A stretch of DNA of 64,000 bases, from NCBI GenBank assembly GCA_903813345.2, contig CAIIXF020000002.1:2272001-2336000 (forward strand). The letters are read 5' to 3'. This document shows, piece by piece, positions 39,075 through 52,279 of this stretch. Source of the stretch: Owenia fusiformis. Taxonomy: Eukaryota > Annelida > Polychaeta > Sabellida > Oweniidae. The position numbers and the translations under genes were made by a program. The first letter of the stretch is position 1. Every line of letters begins with the position of its first letter. A model generated the notes under the pieces. The model was not told where the DNA came from. It saw nothing but the letters and a program-made list of their open reading frames with translations, and made no database searches.

Positions 39075-39485
39075 AATCCAAATGTACAAAGGCACGTTCA
39101 ACTTTTACACAACCTTATGTTCCATTGCTTTATCATGTTTAACATCATAATCTAAATGTACAAAGGTATGTTTAACCTCTAAACAACCTTATGTTCCATT
39201 GCTTTGTCATGTTCAACATCATAATCCAAATGTACAAAGGCACGTTCAACCTCTTACACAACCTTATGTTCCATTGCTTTATCATGTTCAACATCATAAT
39301 CAAAATGTACAAAGGCATGCTCAACCTCTTACACAATTTTATACATGTAATATGCTCCTGTTTTACCATGTTCACCATTATAATCTAAATGTACAAAGGT
39401 ATGTTTAACCTCTAAACAACCTTATGTTCCATTGCTTTGTCATGTTCAACATCATAATCCAAATGTACAAAGGCACGCTCAACCT
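39075..39485 (-). repeat. Tandem repeat of the CDF coding end
   Basis: Six units, five of about 74 bp apart and one spaced 84 bp, are marked by 'aatgtacaaagg' at 39081, 39155, 39229, 39304, 39388 and 39462. The last unit is the real 3' end of the CDF reading frame (ERAFVHLDYDVEHDKAMEHK then stop). The others are decayed copies in the 3' UTR. The array therefore starts in coding sequence and spans the stop codon. Confidence 0.85.
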
Positions 39486-42400
39486 CTTCCAACATCTCAA
39501 TCTTACGCTGAAGTGGTTCCCCAATGTCATGCGCCTCTTCCAGTGTCATCTTAGGAGGTAACACTATGTCAACCTCAACAAGAAAATTATTCCCAAAATG
39601 ATACGCCATGACACTTTCGATCATTTCAATGCTTTTGTGGTGATTCACACAAATCCAGGTGATTTTTTTCAGCAGGTCGGGACGCGCCGTGTGGCCTGTG
39701 AGAAGTTTGATCTGGTCCCATCCCGTTAGACTCCAACTAACAATAATGTAAATGCTTATGAGAACTGCTCCTATAGGATCAGCATAGCTCCAGTAGCGTG
39801 TCCCTGAAATAATAATAGTAGAAATCATGCTGCATTAAATCGACAAGGAATTCTTATGAAATATGAACAAAGTCACAACCTGAGGCATTATCCACAATTT
39901 GTAGCATATTATTCTTATTGTGCCAAAGTGCAATCTTGATGTAGCAATAAAATAGCTATAAAATTGAAGCATTACTACACTAGTTGCAATATTTAGTGTA
40001 ACATTATGCCTTTAAGAGTAATGCATTTTGTTTACCAAATCTAACGCCCAGAATAATACTCAATTACTCAGATGCGAGTAGGTAGTTACCAGTTTCGCCA
40101 CCAGGTGGCTGGTTCGGGGAATTAACATGGCAGGGTATTACAAAATTCCCTTAAACTTGAATATGCAACGGTTTGAGTGGTTCAATTTTCATATTACCCT
40201 TATGTATCTGATAGTTATACAAATTAAAATATGTCCAGTAAAAGAAAATATTATCTGCCCAACACAAGAAAAGATATTTCACTTTTGTGGTTTTACAACA
40301 TGGGGTCTATGGGGAATCTCCCCGACCTAGAAGTCACATTTTCAAAGAAAATTAAATTTTCAAAGTTGATAAACTCTTTTCAAAACAACATTTTTAAATG
40401 TAATTTTACATGTAGATTCCAAATATGACATCAGTTTGACTGAATTGTGAATTTTTAATGACGTAAATCAGGATTATTTCTACTCGCATCTGGGATATTG
40501 GTGGCGCTTCAAGATCTTTCATTTCTGTTCAATGGGAAAAATTGATATATTGATTTACCCATCAAATATAAGTACAAAGCATGTTTTTTTAATACTTTAT
40601 TTCAAGGATATCGAGGTCGGAAGTTGTGTCAATTAATGGAAGGATATTTTCTCATGGGTTTTCAATTATCTAGTTGAAAGCCCATGATCTCATGTAAAAT
40701 TTAGACGGATGAATGGCAATGGAATAACTCTCGCCAAACCACTGTAATCACGAGACATTGTAAAACAAAATCATTATGGTGATTGGAGCGGTGAAATGTA
40801 GCTTTCAAGCCCACATATATCTTGTGATATTACCCATTCATTGGATAAGTTTGATAATCATGAGATAGATGTGAAAAACAACAAACAAGTGAATTATACG
40901 TGAACTGCCATGTTTAGAGTCCAGTACCTCATTATATATAAATCCCCTACTATTGTCTGGTTATATTATTATAGGGCACAGTTTGGAAATGCAGTCTGCC
41001 GTAGCTAACTTTCCCCAAGCATTGCATTTGTCTTTATATTTACAACCTTACCAATAAACCCCATCGCAAGAGCTACTAAGTTGGAGAGAACATCATTTCT
41101 GTGGTCCTGGGCCAATGTTTGAATGCTGGGGTTCGCTATTCTACGACACACCTTATTTGGAAAGATGAAAAAAGAAAACGCTTAGTTATCTTTCAAATGT
41201 GTAAATTTTCAAAAGTATTTTATCTCCAATTGAAAAGAATTTCACATTTTCCTATTCAAATTACACATCAGAATGGTAAATATTTAAATATCATAGTGAT
41301 TGCTAAGTAAACAGTTTACTCACCAGAAACAAAACAAGCTTGGTTACTATGGTGAAGCTTAGTATCACAATGGTTGCTATGTCAACAGATGGACCGCTGG
41401 ACTGGTCACCAGCATACTCAATAATCTTTTGGATTGACTCTCTGATCTGCAATAAATTTTTAAACACATAAAAAGCTAAAAAACATCAAAAATGATTGAG
41501 ATTTACAAATTTTTGATTTATTTCTTAATCTTCAAAAATAGTCTAAATAAAACTCAAATCTGAGTTATGCTTTAGACAGATAGAGGGGAGGACTAAATGA
41601 GGACTCCACTTTATCTTTGCCCAACTTAGTTCATTGAGATAACAGATGTCTAAATCCTCAGACTTTTGATGGATTGAATTTAAGCAGCTTTGAATAAACC
41701 AGGCGCTGGCCATGGTGTCAAATCAGCACCTATATGATATTGAATTATTGTTTGGAGGTGTGCAGTGCACTAAAGTAGCTATTTCATAAGACATGTGTTT
41801 TTAAAAGAAACACATCTTTTATTGTTTTACATATTTTTATATTACTGGACTTATTTTCTTATTACCATTTGCACAGAAGCAAGCGCCATGACAACGGATA
41901 TGACAATAATAGCCACAGGTTCCAGTTTTGTCCTTCCCTGGGGGTACAGGTACGGATTCCTCTGTTTCATAGCTCTGCTTGTCCACCATATGATCACCCC
42001 AGAAGCCATGTCAACAGCACTGTCAATCACACTGGAGATCACAGAAAGAGAACCTGCAATAAAGATGCCATATCAACAGCACTGTCAATCACACTAGAGA
42101 TCACGGAAAGAGAACCTGCAATATAGTTGCCATATCAACAGCACTGTCAATCACACTGTCAATTTGAGAAAGAGAACCTGCAATATAGTTGCCATATCAA
42201 CAGCACTGTCAATCACACTGTCAATCAGAGAAAGAGAACCTGCAATATAGATGCCATATCAACAGCACTGTCAATCACACTGTCAATCAGAGAAAGAGAA
42301 CCTGCAATAAAAATGCCATATCAACAGCACTGTCAATCACACTGTCAATCACAGAAAGAGAACCTGCAATATAGTTGCCATATCAACAGCACTGTCAATC

Positions 42401-45400
42401 ACACTGTCAATCAGAGAAAGGGAACCTGCAATATAGATGCCATATCAACAGCACTGTCAATCAGAGAAAGAGAACCTGCAATATAGATGCCATATAGATG
42501 CCATGTCAACAGCACTGTCGATCACACTGGAGATCACAGAAAGAGAACCTGCAATAAAGATGCCATATCAACAGCACTGTCAATCACACTAGAGATCACA
42601 GAAAGAGAACCAGCAATATAGATGCCATATCAACAGCACTGTCAATCACACTGAAGATCACAGAAAGAGAACCTGCAATATAGATGCCATGTTTCATAGC
42701 TCTGCTTGTCCACCATATAATCACCCCAGAAGCCATATCAACAGCACTGTCAATCACACTAGAGATCACAGAAAGAGAACCTGCAATATAGATGCCATGT
42801 CAACAGCACTGTCAATCACACAGGATATCACAGAAAGAGAACCTGCAATATAGATGCCATGTCAACAGCACTGTCCATCACACTGGAGATCAAAGAAAGA
42901 GAACCTACAATATAGATGCCATATCAACTGCACTGTCAATCACACTAGAGATCACAGAAAGAGAACCTGCAATTTAGATGCCATATGAACAGCACTGTGG
43001 AACACATTGGAGATGACAGAAAGAGAACCTGCAATTCAAATGCCATGTCAACAGCACTGTCAATCACACTAGAGATCACAGAAAGAGAACCTGCAACAAA
43101 GATGCCATGTCAACAGCACTGTCGATCACACTAGAGATCACAGAAAGAGAACCTGCAATATAGAGACCATATAAACAGCACTGTCAATCACACTAGAGAT
43201 CACAGAAAGAGAACCTGCAATATAGAGACCATATAAACAGCACTGTCAATCACACTAGAGATCACAGAAAGAGAACCTGCAATATAGATGCCATATCAAC
43301 AGCACTGTCAATCACACTAGAGATCACAGAAAGAGAACCTGCAATATAGATGCCATATCAACACCACTGTCAATCACACTAGAGATCACAGAAAGAGAAC
43401 CTGCAATATAGAGACCATATAAACAGCACTGTCAATCACACTAGAGATCACAGAAAGAGAACCTGCAATTTAGATGCCATATGAACAGCACTGTCAATCA
43501 CACTAGATATCACAGAAAGAGAACCTGCAACAAAGATGCCATGTCAACAGCACTGTCAATCACACTAGAGATCACAGAAAGAGAACCTGCAATTTAGATG
43601 CCATGTCAACAGCACTGTCAATCACACTAGAGATCACAGAAAGAGAATCTGCAACAAAGATGCCATGTCAACACCACTGTCAATCACACTAGAGATCACA
43701 GAAAGAGAACCTGCAATTTAGATGCCATGTCAACAGCACTGTCAATCACACTAGAGATCACAGAAAGAGAACCTGCAATAAAGATACAATGTCAACAGCA
43801 CTGTCAATCACACTAGAGATCACAGAAAGAGAACCTGCAATATAGATGCCATATCAACAGCACTGTCAATCACACTAGAGATCACAGAAAGAGAACCTGC
43901 AATATAGATGCCATATCAACAGCACTGTCAATCACACTAGAGATCACAGAAAGAGAACCTGCAATATAGAGACCATATAAACAGCACTGTCAATCACACT
44001 AGAGATCACAGAAAGAGAACCTGCAATATAGATGCCATATCAACAGCACTGTCAATCACACTAGAGATCACAGAAAGAGAACCTGCAATATAGATGCCAT
44101 GTCAACAGCACTGTCAATCACACTAGAGATCACAGAAAGAGAACCTGCAATATAGATGCCATATCAACAGCAATGTCAATCACACTAGAGATCACAGAAA
44201 GAGAACCTGCAACAAAGATGCCATGTCAACAGCACTATCAATCACACTGTAGATCACAGAAAGAGAACCTGCAATTTAGATGCCATGTCAACAGCACTAT
44301 CAATTACACTGGAGATCACAGAAAGAGAACCTGCAATATAGATGCCATGTCAACACCACTGTCAATCACACTAGAGATCACAGGAAGAGAACCTGCAATT
44401 TAGATGCCATATCAACAGTATTGTCAATCACACTGTAGATCACAGAAAGAGAACCTGCAATTTAGATGCCATGTCAACAGCACTGTCAATCACACTGGAG
44501 ATCACAGAAAGAGAACCGGGAACAAAGATGCCAAATCAACAACACTGTCAATCACACTAGAGATCACAGAAAGAGAACCTGCAATTTAGATGCCATGTCA
44601 ACAGCCCTGTCAATCACACTGGAGATCACAGAAAGAGAACCTGGAACAAAGATGCCAAATCAACAACACTGTCAATCACACTGGAGATCACAGAAAGAGA
44701 ACCTGCAACAAAGATGCCATATCAACAGTATTGTCAATCACACTGTAGATCACAGAAAGAGAACCTGGAACAAAGATGCCATATCAACACCACTGTCAAT
44801 CACACTAGAGATCACAGAAAGAGAACCTGCAATTTAGATGCCATATCAACAGCACTGTCAATCACACTAGAGATCACAGAAAGAGAACCTGCAATTTAGA
44901 TGCCATGTCAACAGCACTGTCGATCACACTAGAGATCACAGAAAGAGAACCTGCAATATAGAGACCATATAAACAGCACTGTCAATCACACTAGAGATCA
45001 CAGAAAGAGAACCTGCAATATAGATGCCATGTCAACACCACTGTCAATCACACTAGAGATCACAGAAAGAGAACCTGCAATTTAGATGCCATGTCAACAC
45101 CACTGTCAATCACACTAGAGATCACAGAAAGAGAACCTGCAATATAGAGACCATATAAACAGCACTGTCAATCACACTAGAGATCACAGAAAGAGAACCT
45201 GCAATTTAGATGCCATGTCAACAGCACTGTCAATCACACAGGATATCACAGAAAGAGAACCTGCAATACCCAATTGAAAGAAATAGTTGTCGAACGAATA
45301 GTTATGAACTTCTGACACAACATTGTAATTACAGTATGAAGATAATCAATTGTGTTTATTTTAAATGATGCAAAATCAATGATCTTATCAGAATGCACTA

Positions 45401-47366
45401 AACTGAGTTCAAATTTGATTGTGAATTATAGTTTGATATGTATGGACTTGGATTTGTTGATGTCATATATAATGCTAAAAATTGGTTACAAAAGTATTTA
45501 CCAGAAATTACTGCGGCAACCACTTTCCCAATGAGAAGTAGCAGGTTTAGGAATAATGACGTTTTAGCCAAGATGTTTGCCATGCGTAAAACTTTCTTTT
45601 TTCGTTCATCACTCTCCTCTTCGTTGAAACTGTCCTGATGGGCCAGCTCAAAGTCTGCCAAGAAAAATACAGAATATAAGTTATTATTGTAAGATACTTA
45701 TGTAATAAGTAGGCAATTGTCTCTGGCCTAAAATAACAGTTGAATTAATAGCATGTACATTTAATCAAATCCAATACTTCAGCACATCACCCTTTCAAAT
45801 ATGTTAATACATGTAACACTATTTTGCCAATGTACAAAAAATCAAGACAATAAATCCTTGCAAGGATTGGGTTATTTCTGTTGAAATTATCAAAGGAAGA
45901 GCTGAGCCAACTATTTTTCTCCAGTTCTGCAATATTGTATTTAAGTGGTAATTTTGCCTAATCATTTAATTTGCCTATTGCTTAATTTTTGCTGGTTCGG
46001 AAAATTACATGTCAGAAATATTTTCTTCATATTGTTATCCAATGGGAAGTTTCTTGTCATTAGGAAAGTTAGAATTAGGAAAATGATAAGATTTGATCAT
46101 TCAGAAAATTAACCACTTGGAATAAATAACACTTATATAGTAATCAATGACAAACTTGACAAACTAAGAACATTCATACTTATTGTAAAAATTGGTGAAC
46201 TTATTAAAATTGCTAAAAAAACTATTAACTTATTGTAAAATCAGTGAACTTATTGTAAAATTGCTAAAAATACTATCAACTAAATGCTATAACTTATTGT
46301 AGAATCGCGATAAACTTATTGTAAAATGATTTCTCTACACACTTGTAATGAGTTCATCCTGCGCTTTATAATAAGCTCTGACACTTTGTGGGAGTTTCTT
46401 GTCTGCTTTCTGCTTCCCGCGTCTCTTAGATGTGAAGACATCCAGGGACATTCGCCATTGGTCGTTTTTAGCTTCTTCTTTATCATCTGGCAAGTCATCA
46501 AGAAAGCTGAAAGACAAATGCTTCAATATTCATCATTTCTTAACCATAGAGGTGCCAGTGAGCTAATGAATCATAAAAGCACATTGATTTTCACAGTATT
46601 TTTATCAATAATGTGCAAAATCATAATTCAACCCATTTTGCTTAAAAATACACCACTAATGTAATATTTCACACTTGATACAGTGTAAACAAATTCTAGA
46701 CAGCATGTTATTTTTAAAGATTTAACAGGATGCAAAAATACAGCACCATTGAAAAATTAGAGCCCCATCCAATCTGATGAATGCTGGTTATGAGCCTAAG
46801 TACATATATGTTATACAGTAAAAATTGTAAAGTGGAACATCTCTGTTACAAAAACACCCCGTAAATCCCATAACTCATTGGCTTGAAATGAACTTTGAAG
46901 TGAGTTAAACACCTTCCAAATGAAACAGCTTGTACAGGTACAATAGGTGTTTCGCTTAATACACAAGTTTTTCTTTATTTTCTATCGGCCATTCTTACCT
47001 TGCTGTGGAGGGCGTTATCTCCAACATAGGGATTCTTCGAGGGCAGTTCATACTGGGACAAATCGCTGCGTTATCACTTGATGAATGTATCATATTCCCA
47101 TTCATAACAAAGCTTCCGGTTGTTTGAAGTTTATTCTTATCTGTTGTATCAGCGGTTAATTTAAATTCCCCGCTACTGTGACATTTACGAAAAGGAGGCA
47201 GTACATGCTGTGGGCTCTCCTGATTGGTTAAAAGTTTTTTGGTCGCATCTGGGCTACCAACGGGTGGAGACACTCCTCTGGCGATACTTTCATCTTCTGA
47301 AGACCCCCCAAGGCTTGTAACATCGAGAAGTATGGGAGATTGCGATCCTCTTGCCTTTTCGGCCAT
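39412..47366 (-). CDS. Mn-type cation diffusion facilitator transporter
   Basis: Seven coding exons are inferred (- strand): 46999-47366, 46343-46506, 45502-45654, 41866-42053, 41324-41446, 41052-41151 and 39412-39803. They give 495 aa with all phases consistent. The ATG at 47366 opens a long Ser-rich cytosolic N-terminus (about 190 aa). The transmembrane core starts near residue 200 (ANILAKTSLFLNLLLLIGK). The metal site reads DSAVD (239-243) in TM2 and DHRND (348-352) in TM5. This double DxxxD is the signature of the manganese branch of the CDF family, known best from plant MTP proteins; zinc members have HxxxD. A C-terminal cytosolic domain (VEVDIVLPPKMTLEEAHDIGE) fits the dimerising CDF tail. 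It probably exports Mn2+ from the cytosol or into organelles; substrate is inferred. Intron 3 is almost wholly a splice-acceptor minisatellite. Confidence 0.92.
40079..40492. mobile_element. Short MITE in CDF intron 6
   Basis: The end CAGATGCGAGTAG at 40079 is inverted at 40480-40492 (CTACTCGCATCTG). A second inverted pair lies just inside or beside it (gccaccaggtggc near 40098; ggtggcgc just outside at 40501). No target duplication was resolved and it is not coding. Confidence 0.55.
42003..45268 (-). repeat. Minisatellite of CDF exon 4 start plus 3' splice site
   Basis: About 52 units of 62 bp fill about 93% of CDF intron 3 and continue into exon 4. On the sense strand each unit reads TATTGCAG|GTTCTCTTTCTG and continues through the first 50 or so exon bases (SLSVISSVIDSAVDMA). 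It thus carries the acceptor and the TM2 metal motif codons. At about 42690-42740 one unit includes an extra piece of exon 4 (coding for GVIIWWTSRAMK), which shows the copies came from the exon. A unit is 62 bp, so reading on from any upstream acceptor shifts frame and meets a TGA in the next unit. Confidence 0.95.
46140..46330. repeat. Repeat near CDF exon 2 donor
   Basis: The motif 'aacttattgtaaaat' and relatives recur about six times, ending about 12 bp inside the intron from the exon 2 donor at 46343. It is short and imperfect and does not include the splice site itself. Confidence 0.6.
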
Positions 47367-47639
47367 TTTGATTTATTTCTTCGCAAAAAGACTAGAATTG
47401 TTTGTATAATGATTATAACAAATGCTAAAAGTTTGCTGTAAAGTTTTTTTATCGAGAATTTTTGACGAACAGTATACAATATACTTTAACGAGTTACTTG
47501 TTTGTTCTACAATAAATAATGCACAACATATATTGTGTACTGTGCTTAATTGATAAGTGCTTTGATTCAGTTGCTTTGCAGTATTCAGTATCCAAGATGA
47601 GTACACAATAATGTTAGAACCCCTTGTTCAAATTCCTGA

Positions 47640-47770
47640 GATTCTAACTGTTTTAGTATTCAAGCATTGAGAATCTGAGTAGAGTATTTGAGTAGAGTTT
47701 CCGAGTAGAGTATTTGAGTAGAGTTTCCGAGTAGAGTATTTGAGTAGAGTTTCTGAGTTGAGTATCCAAT
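47640..47770. repeat. 28-bp minisatellite upstream of the CDF start
   Basis: 'gagtagagtatttgagtaga' and 'gtttccgagtagagta' alternate for about 90 bp (47676-47765), some 310 bp upstream of the CDF ATG. It may lie in the promoter or 5' UTR. No function is evident. Confidence 0.75.
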
Positions 47771-48246
47771 TGTTCAGTATTCATTTACATTCTTGCTGCA
47801 TCCGAATCCTGAAATAAAAATAAAACAAAATTGTACAAATATATCGTGTATGAATTGATAATTCAATAATTTTTAAAAATTTATGTGACACAATCATTTC
47901 CTCTTATGTTTTTATAGTTTAATTCACACATAAAGACATCATTGAAATGTGCCAAGTAATGCAATAAATTGTCCAAAACCTAAAGATAAGATATGCTGGT
48001 CACATTTTGTAAAAAGGTGATCCATGATATCATGATATGTTTGAAAATATTAAATTGAGGTCAGTAGCCAGCTTTTTCCAAGGTGGGTTCAGTTTTTAAA
48101 AACTTCAGGGGGGTTCAAATTTGACAGTTTTGGCCCGATATCACTCAGTGCTAGAAATGGTGAAAAAATGCATGATTTTCAAAAAATTTTGGTCAGGAGG
48201 GGTCACCGGAACTCCCCCTGGCTATGAGCCTGAAGGTGGTGGTGGT

Positions 48247-49082
48247 AAAACTGCCACCATTATACAAAGGATCTTGTACACCTGCCATTATGATCTCCCC
48301 ATGAACAAAAATAAATTCATCTGATTTTTCAAAATAAATATACTGCTTTTATTATTACATTTAAATGTACACTAGTATCTTGTTGACCTATATTCAGCAC
48401 TGTGTTGATGAATGGGCCACTTTTTAGGGCAATATTCAATCATAAAGTGTACAGGCCTACAGGGGTAGAGATGCCAAACCAGGAAGTCTTTTTGTGTCTG
48501 TCAAAATCCATTTGCATCCTACACATCCCTACATCTTATCAAAATATGTTATTAATTAATGAATCATAACAGTATAATCTTTGGATTTACAAAGTTGTAT
48601 GGGATTTCATAAGTGTAAAAGTTGCTTTTGAAGCATTTTTCTATAGCCATTTTGTAGGAAAAAAATGATGAAAAAAATGAATAATCTTTTAATTTGAAGT
48701 ATGACCTGAATCGATTGCAAACTTTATATTTGCACATCTGATCTGAAATACCATTTGTGTCATATTGTGAAATTATTTAATTTGCAATCGATTCAGGTCA
48801 TAGTGTATTTTTGGTATTTTTGTGAAAATCAATAGAAACCAATGGCCTCCATTGGAATCTGTTGGTATCCACATGTTAAGTCAATAGAACACATCCAATG
48901 TCAAGTCAATACACCCTTGCTGAACTTAATGACCCCAACCTCAGCCCATGTGGGGCCAAACGCTTAAATATTTTCCAAAGTATTATGTAACATTGTATTC
49001 TTTATATTACACCTAAAAATGATTCATTTTGTTCATGGGGAGATCATAATGGCAGGTGTACAAGATCCTTTCACCATTTATA
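48247..49082. mobile_element. Inverted-repeat MITE with inner palindrome
   Basis: 'aaggatcttgtacacctgcc' and 'attatgatctccccatgaac' near 48270-48310 return inverted at 49033-49075. A second palindrome lies inside: 'tgacctgaatcgattgcaa' at 48702-48720 and its complement at 48781-48800. It is non-coding. Confidence 0.75.
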
Positions 49083-49092
49083 CCTCTCTAAT

Positions 49093-49185
49093 CCGAAAAA
49101 TCTCTCAATGTGAAATGCTTGAAATGTGAAATGCTTGAAATGTGAAGTGCTTGAAAGGTGAAATGCTTGAAATGTGAATATCTAC
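49093..49185 (+). repeat. 16-bp tandem repeat
   Basis: Four to five imperfect units of 'gaaatgcttgaaatgt' lie next to the preceding inverted-repeat element. This is a simple minisatellite without coding content. Confidence 0.75.
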
Positions 49186-49502
49186 TAATCCAAACACTTT
49201 TGACCAGTCCAAGAAGCATTTGGATTAAAACAGTTTCACATGAATGTTTTTACAAAGAAACATGATATGATAGTCAGGTACATGTACATGTACCTCGTTT
49301 TAACTGAACCCTTTTCCCATATTTCAGAGGATTCAACATGTAAACTAAATTTCAGCAAAATTGTTTTTATCTATACTCTTTGGACAACCCTCGTGCCGGC
49401 ATGAGAAAAACAGTCAAGTCATACAAAGGACAAATTGTAAACATGTTTTATAACATTAATAAGTATAGAAAGAAAATAAATTTATTTTGTGAATAGCTGA
49501 TT

Positions 49503-51339
49503 CACAGGCTGGTATCGAAAAATTTGTCCGCTGTGACGGAGCGTGCTATTTTGCATAGAATCACTAGGAAATCCACACAATTTATTTTTTACTCATATGT
49601 TTTGCTATATCAAAGAAAATTACTGACTCCATGCAATGAATATATCATTTGCGGGTAACTTTAAATTCTGTTTGAAGTCCAACAACGCTATGAGTAAAAG
49701 CTATTGAAAACGGCGTCGGAGTATCATACTCCAAAATGTAGCATTTCTTTTATTTCTTTTTAATGGTACAATATAGCGACACGATAATATTTACATATGT
49801 TTTCAGCATAACTCTGAAGGTATTAATGAGATCTTTATGTATTGGGTATTTTTAATTTTTTTGATAAAAAATAATAATTTTTTTTTTTGTCCGCTGTGAC
49901 GGAGCAGTTTCAAATCTGAAATGCGTTAAGAATTTAGATTCATAATATATTTCTTAACAACTAAACTTTAGAGGAGCGAGCGTGTCAAATCTCTTTCGTA
50001 AAGTATTCTGAAAAATGAAATGTAATAAAAGTACACAATTCAAATTCTGAGATGTATATACGACCACTCTTTAAGCTTCTTTTCTCAGTTTGTACTGCAA
50101 TCCAACTTATGCATGGTAACTCATGAAAATGATAGTCAACTTCCATTTCAGTAAAGGGTATTTGCCTTTCGTAGTGCCCTCTGTCCATGGATCCATCGGC
50201 CTAAAGGTAAGTTGAATGTATCTTGAAATACGAAAATGCAAAATTTGATTTTAAGATCGTTCTTTATTTGACTAAGAGTTATGGCTATCTGATGCAACTC
50301 CAGTAAAACATGTGTACAGTGAACACATATGGAGCCCAAAAATGTGTTCCCAGTTGGTATAGATGTTCACTCCACAGAGGCAATTTCATACAGAAGTCAG
50401 AGGAATATTTGATAAGAAGAGGTGTTCACTAGAGAAAGGTATTCATTGATACAGGTTTTACAGTGCAGCACGTTTACAAAGACTTTTTTTTATAATTTTA
50501 GTCTATGCAAAACGATGAATTTCAAATAATTACAAATTAAATCTGCATTGGGATCATCTTATAAACAGTAATATAATATTATGTGGTAAAAGGTTATACA
50601 TCTGTCGGAATGCATGATGTCTGTGCGCTATTTCGAATAAGTAAATTCATATTAGCCCTATTTACACTACACGTGACATTTCAAGACGTCTAGGCGAAAA
50701 CGTATTAGAAATATTATGTTGAGTTTACATCATGTTGATTCATGTTGATTTCAGTACAAACCTCCGAAAAATGCTAAGAGTGGTCGTTTTTATATCTCAG
50801 ATTTACATTACCCCATATCTCCAAGAGGCTGCTTGTCATTTTTTAGGAAGTGATTTGTGACGTTCTCTCTTCTAAGGGTACTTTTAAAAGATATAATTTG
50901 AATCTTAAATTCTTAACGTAGTTCACAGTTAAAACTGCTCCGTCACAGCTGACAAAAAATGTAAACATTATTTTTTATAAAGAATATTAAAAATACCCAA
51001 TACATCAAGATATCATTAATACCTTCAGAGTTATGCTGAAAACATATGTAAATATTATCGTGTCACTATATTGTACCATTAAAAAGAAATAAAGCAAATG
51101 GTACATTTTGGAGTATGATACCCCGGCGCCGTTTTCAATAGCTTTTACTCTTAGCGTTGTTGGACTTCAAACAAAAGTTAAAATTACCCGCAAATGATAT
51201 ACCCATTGCATGGAGTATGAAATTTTGTTTGGTATAGCGAAACATATGAGTAAAAAAAAAATTGTGTGGGTTTCTTAGTGTTTCTATGCAAAATAGCACG
51301 CTCCGTCACAGCGGACAAATTTTTCGATACCAGCCTGTG
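49503..51339. mobile_element. Foldback DNA transposon with ~450-bp arms
   Basis: A TGATT target duplication flanks it (49498-49502 and 51340-51344). The ends begin CACAGGCTGGTATCG, and the inverted arms (about 49503-49960 and 50895-51339) stay highly similar over most of their length. The block 'GTCCGCTGTGACGGAGC' occurs near both ends and again near the inner edges of the arms. The 930-bp centre has only short, unrecognised open frames. The 5-bp duplication and CAC start resemble Transib-type elements, but no transposase supports that. Confidence 0.85.
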
Positions 51340-52279
51340 TGATTATAACCCTAACAATTATATACATCCTGTGAACTAAGCTTTATTTAACGATCACAAT
51401 TAACATTTATAGGACATTTATGATTAAAGTAACCCTGGGTGATACACGTTTATAGATTTCATTGCTCTGCTATGCACTGCATACTAAAATACTTTTTTTA
51501 TTGAAAGCAGGTGTAATTTCCAAAATGATGGCAAAAAATTAGTGTGATACTAGTGTAAGATTATGAATTGAAGTATTTATTCTACCCCCCCCCCCCATCA
51601 TGGTTCACTTTGCTCCCATTGGTCGAAAGGTTTTTTAGGTTAGAGGGTATCAATTGAGGATACCACATTTTCCCTAGAACTGAACACTAATCATTAATGT
51701 TTACATGTAATGTGATTGAACTTTTATTTGATGATCATAATAAACATTTTATAGGACATTCATTTCGAGTCAGAGTAACCCATGTTACATGTTTTTGCTT
51801 TCACCACTCTGTTTTTGTGTAAATTGGATGAAAATACCACATACCACAACGTATGCTAAAATACTTTGTATTGAATGCAAGTCTGAGGTAATAAATAAAA
51901 AATAAAATTGCTTTGAATAAAATGTTAATTTCTGGAGTACCAATATTATAGCTTGTCATTTCACATCAAGATAAATATGAAAAGAATGTGTTAACAATGA
52001 TTAAAACATAACTATCACATCTGCTTATGGTATTCAGAAACTAGAATATGGTAAAATTGTGACAAACAAAGGGGGCAAGCTAGAGAGGTAATCATGAGGT
52101 CATGTCTGAACATTGGGAGTTTCCTTCTCTTGTATATAATAGGCATAGCATCTTGTTTATCTTATTTTCTTTTATGTGATCTTTTTCTTTTTATCTTGTT
52201 CATACCTCTAAACAAACGTGACTCAAATATATCAATAGATGAAATCACACTTCAAGGTGAATAGTAAAATATACAGTTA

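Noticed and set aside
42127-44899. Many overlapping repetitive open frames (QHCQSH/ERTCN-type) on the + strand
   Set aside because: They are frames through the 62-bp repeat, antisense to the CDF gene, and appear wherever the repeat happens to lack a stop.
49503-51339. Assignment of the foldback element to Transib or a RAG-like transposon
   Set aside because: Only the CACAG start and 5-bp duplication agree; there is no transposase and no heptamer-nonamer structure.
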